Both the position numbers and the translations under genes were made by a program. A DNA stretch of 6,822 nucleotides from Elusimicrobiales bacterium. Its GTDB lineage: Bacteria > Elusimicrobiota > Elusimicrobia > Elusimicrobiales > UBA9959. Positions 5,711 to 6,822 of the stretch are shown here, piece after piece. Location of the stretch: NCBI GenBank assembly GCA_026419335.1, contig JANZZP010000064.1:1-6822 (forward strand), in the 5' to 3' direction. Under the pieces are notes generated by a model. The model was given only the letters and a program-made list of their open reading frames with translations, ran no database searches and was not told the DNA's origin. The stretch's first letter is position 1, and every line of letters begins with the position of its first letter.

Positions 5711-6787
5711 CTATGGTTTGTCTTCAATATGAATTTTAGAGTCAACACCAAAAATATAACATATTAAAGCCGCTCTAACCCACATTCCATTTCTTTCCTG
5801 TCTCCAATACATTGCTCTCGAATCATCATCCACTTCCACACTAATCTCATCACGTCTAGGTAGAGGGTGCATAATAATTGCATCTTTTTTTATAATATCT
5901 AAATGTTTAGCAATGAAACTATATTTTGAATAATCAACTTTTTTAGATTCCCCTTCTTTATCATGCTCATCTTGAATTCTGGTCATATATATTGCATCAG
6001 CTTCTTTAATTCCTTCTTCAAAATTTTCCGTCTCATAAAAACTTATGTTGTTTTTCTTTAAAAATTCTATCACATCGTTTTCCATTCTAAACTCTTTAGG
6101 TGATACATATATAAGTTTTACATTTGGGTAGTTTTTCATTAAGAAACTTAATGACCTTACAGTCCTTCCCCTTTTTAAATCACCTACCATAGCAATAGTT
6201 TTGCCATCTATACTACCACCAAAACTTCTATACAAAGTATACATATCAAGCAATGCTTGAGTTGGATGTTGATCTTTACTTGAACCAGCATTAATTATTG
6301 GAACAGGTCTTCTTGTTCTATTCATAAGCCATGCTGATTTTTCAACAAAATTTGGAGTTGGATGTCTCATTATTATCATATCTACATAACTTGAAAACGT
6401 TCTTACACTATCTTCAGGAGATTCTCCTTTATATTCAGAAGATATAGATGTATCCCTTATTTCAGATGGTTTTATACCTAGTATATAACAAGCATTTAAA
6501 AATGAAAGAAATGTTCTTGTGGAAGGCTGAACAAAGTAAAGCATTGCTCTTTTGTGGCTAAGCAAAGATGAAGCAAATTCCATCCCCTCTTTTGTCTTTG
6601 TAATTCTTCTAAGGGTATTTGCTATTCGAAAAAGATATTCAAGACTATCTTTTGTAAACTGTTCTGCAAAAAGACAATCATAAATTCTACCATTCCTCAT
6701 AAAATAAGGAATCTTCTCTTCAACACTCATCTTAACAAACTTATTCCAATCTCTCTCAATATTTACCATTTGAAGGGTCCTTTCCAT
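5711..6787 (-). CDS. pyrB: Aspartate carbamoyltransferase, catalytic chain
   Basis: This enzyme condenses carbamoyl phosphate with aspartate, the committed step of pyrimidine synthesis. The 358-residue protein has the carbamoyl-phosphate loop STRT (89-92), the mobile-loop lysine K120 in SSEYKGES, MRHP (140-143), INAGS and QHPTQALLD (165-181), YMTRIQDEH (267-275) and HPLPRRDEI (307-315). The HPLPR block marks it as aspartate rather than ornithine carbamoyltransferase. Compared with the roughly 310-residue E. coli chain it has an N-terminal extension of about 35-40 residues and F93 where E. coli has an arginine (STRTR). I believe this is a known longer subclass. The ATG at 6787 follows AAGGAGGT (6791-6798) by only 3 bases, which is close but the best start; M7 is an alternative with poor spacing. 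No pyrI or other pyr gene is in the window. It leads the minus-strand operon. Confidence 0.95.
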   Translation of the reverse strand: MERTLQMVNIERDWNKFVKMSVEEKIPYFMRNGRIYDCLFAEQFTKDSLEYLFRIANTLRRITKTKEGMEFASSLLSHKRAMLYFVQPSTRTFLSFLNACYILGIKPSEIRDTSISSEYKGESPEDSVRTFSSYVDMIIMRHPTPNFVEKSAWLMNRTRRPVPIINAGSSKDQHPTQALLDMYTLYRSFGGSIDGKTIAMVGDLKRGRTVRSLSFLMKNYPNVKLIYVSPKEFRMENDVIEFLKKNNISFYETENFEEGIKEADAIYMTRIQDEHDKEGESKKVDYSKYSFIAKHLDIIKKDAIIMHPLPRRDEISVEVDDDSRAMYWRQERNGMWVRAALICYIFGVDSKIHIEDKP

Positions 6788-6807
6788 TCTACCTCCTTTA
6801 ATTTAAT

Positions 6808-6816
6808 ATTCTATCA
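6808..6816 (-). promoter_or_regulatory. Predicted extended -10 promoter element for the pyrB operon (its -35 lies beyond the window)
   Basis: On the minus strand TGATAGAAT gives an extended -10: TG, one base, then TAGAAT (bases 6808-6813, with the TG at 6815-6816). Transcription would start near 6801, leaving a leader of about 14 nt that holds the AAGGAGGT ribosome binding site. Such a short leader has no room for a PyrR-type or UTP-sensitive attenuator between promoter and gene. The -35 would fall to the right of base 6822 and cannot be checked; a further upstream gene could also contribute transcripts. Confidence 0.4.
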
Positions 6817-6822
6817 TTTTTA

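Overview
This is an AT-rich, very tightly packed bacterial window. Most coding sequence is roughly 25-30% GC by eye, the intergenic gaps are tiny, and several genes overlap. It contains a bacterial EF-Tu start, a bacterial type-A RNase P RNA and Shine-Dalgarno sites (AGGAGG type). The RNase P RNA is about 50% GC (119 of 240 bases at 1561-1800 by hand count), far above its neighbours. That contrast, and the apparent absence of helix P18, would fit a thermophilic or deep-branching low-GC bacterium. I cannot name the lineage from this sequence alone.

Layout. At the left edge is the first 42 codons of tuf (minus strand), with its own promoter and a strong ribosome binding site. A 118-base gap separates it from a divergent plus-strand cluster: a coiled-coil/C4 zinc-ribbon protein, RNase HI, RNase P RNA (rnpB) and an 87-residue protein of unknown function. 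The RNase P RNA starts one base after the RNase HI stop codon, and the small ORF starts 14 bases after the RNA ends. The right two thirds is a convergent minus-strand operon, read right to left: pyrB (aspartate carbamoyltransferase), a zinc-ribbon SAM-dependent methyltransferase, a large polytopic GT-C-like membrane protein, and an inositol-monophosphatase-family enzyme. Its last three genes are joined by two ATGA start/stop overlaps, so they are almost certainly co-translated. The two convergent clusters meet with one base between stop codons and no visible terminator.

How it fits together. The left cluster is nucleic-acid housekeeping: RNase HI, RNase P RNA and a putative nucleic-acid-binding zinc-ribbon protein. 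The right operon begins with pyrimidine synthesis and continues with three genes that look like an envelope lipid/glycan module, namely a methyltransferase, a membrane glycosyltransferase-like protein and a phosphomonoesterase. That functional link is inference.

The most unusual signal is in rnpB. Two base pairs of catalytic helix P4, which are nearly invariant in the bacterial RNase P RNAs I know, are replaced on both strands by compensating C-G pairs, while the bulged U is kept.
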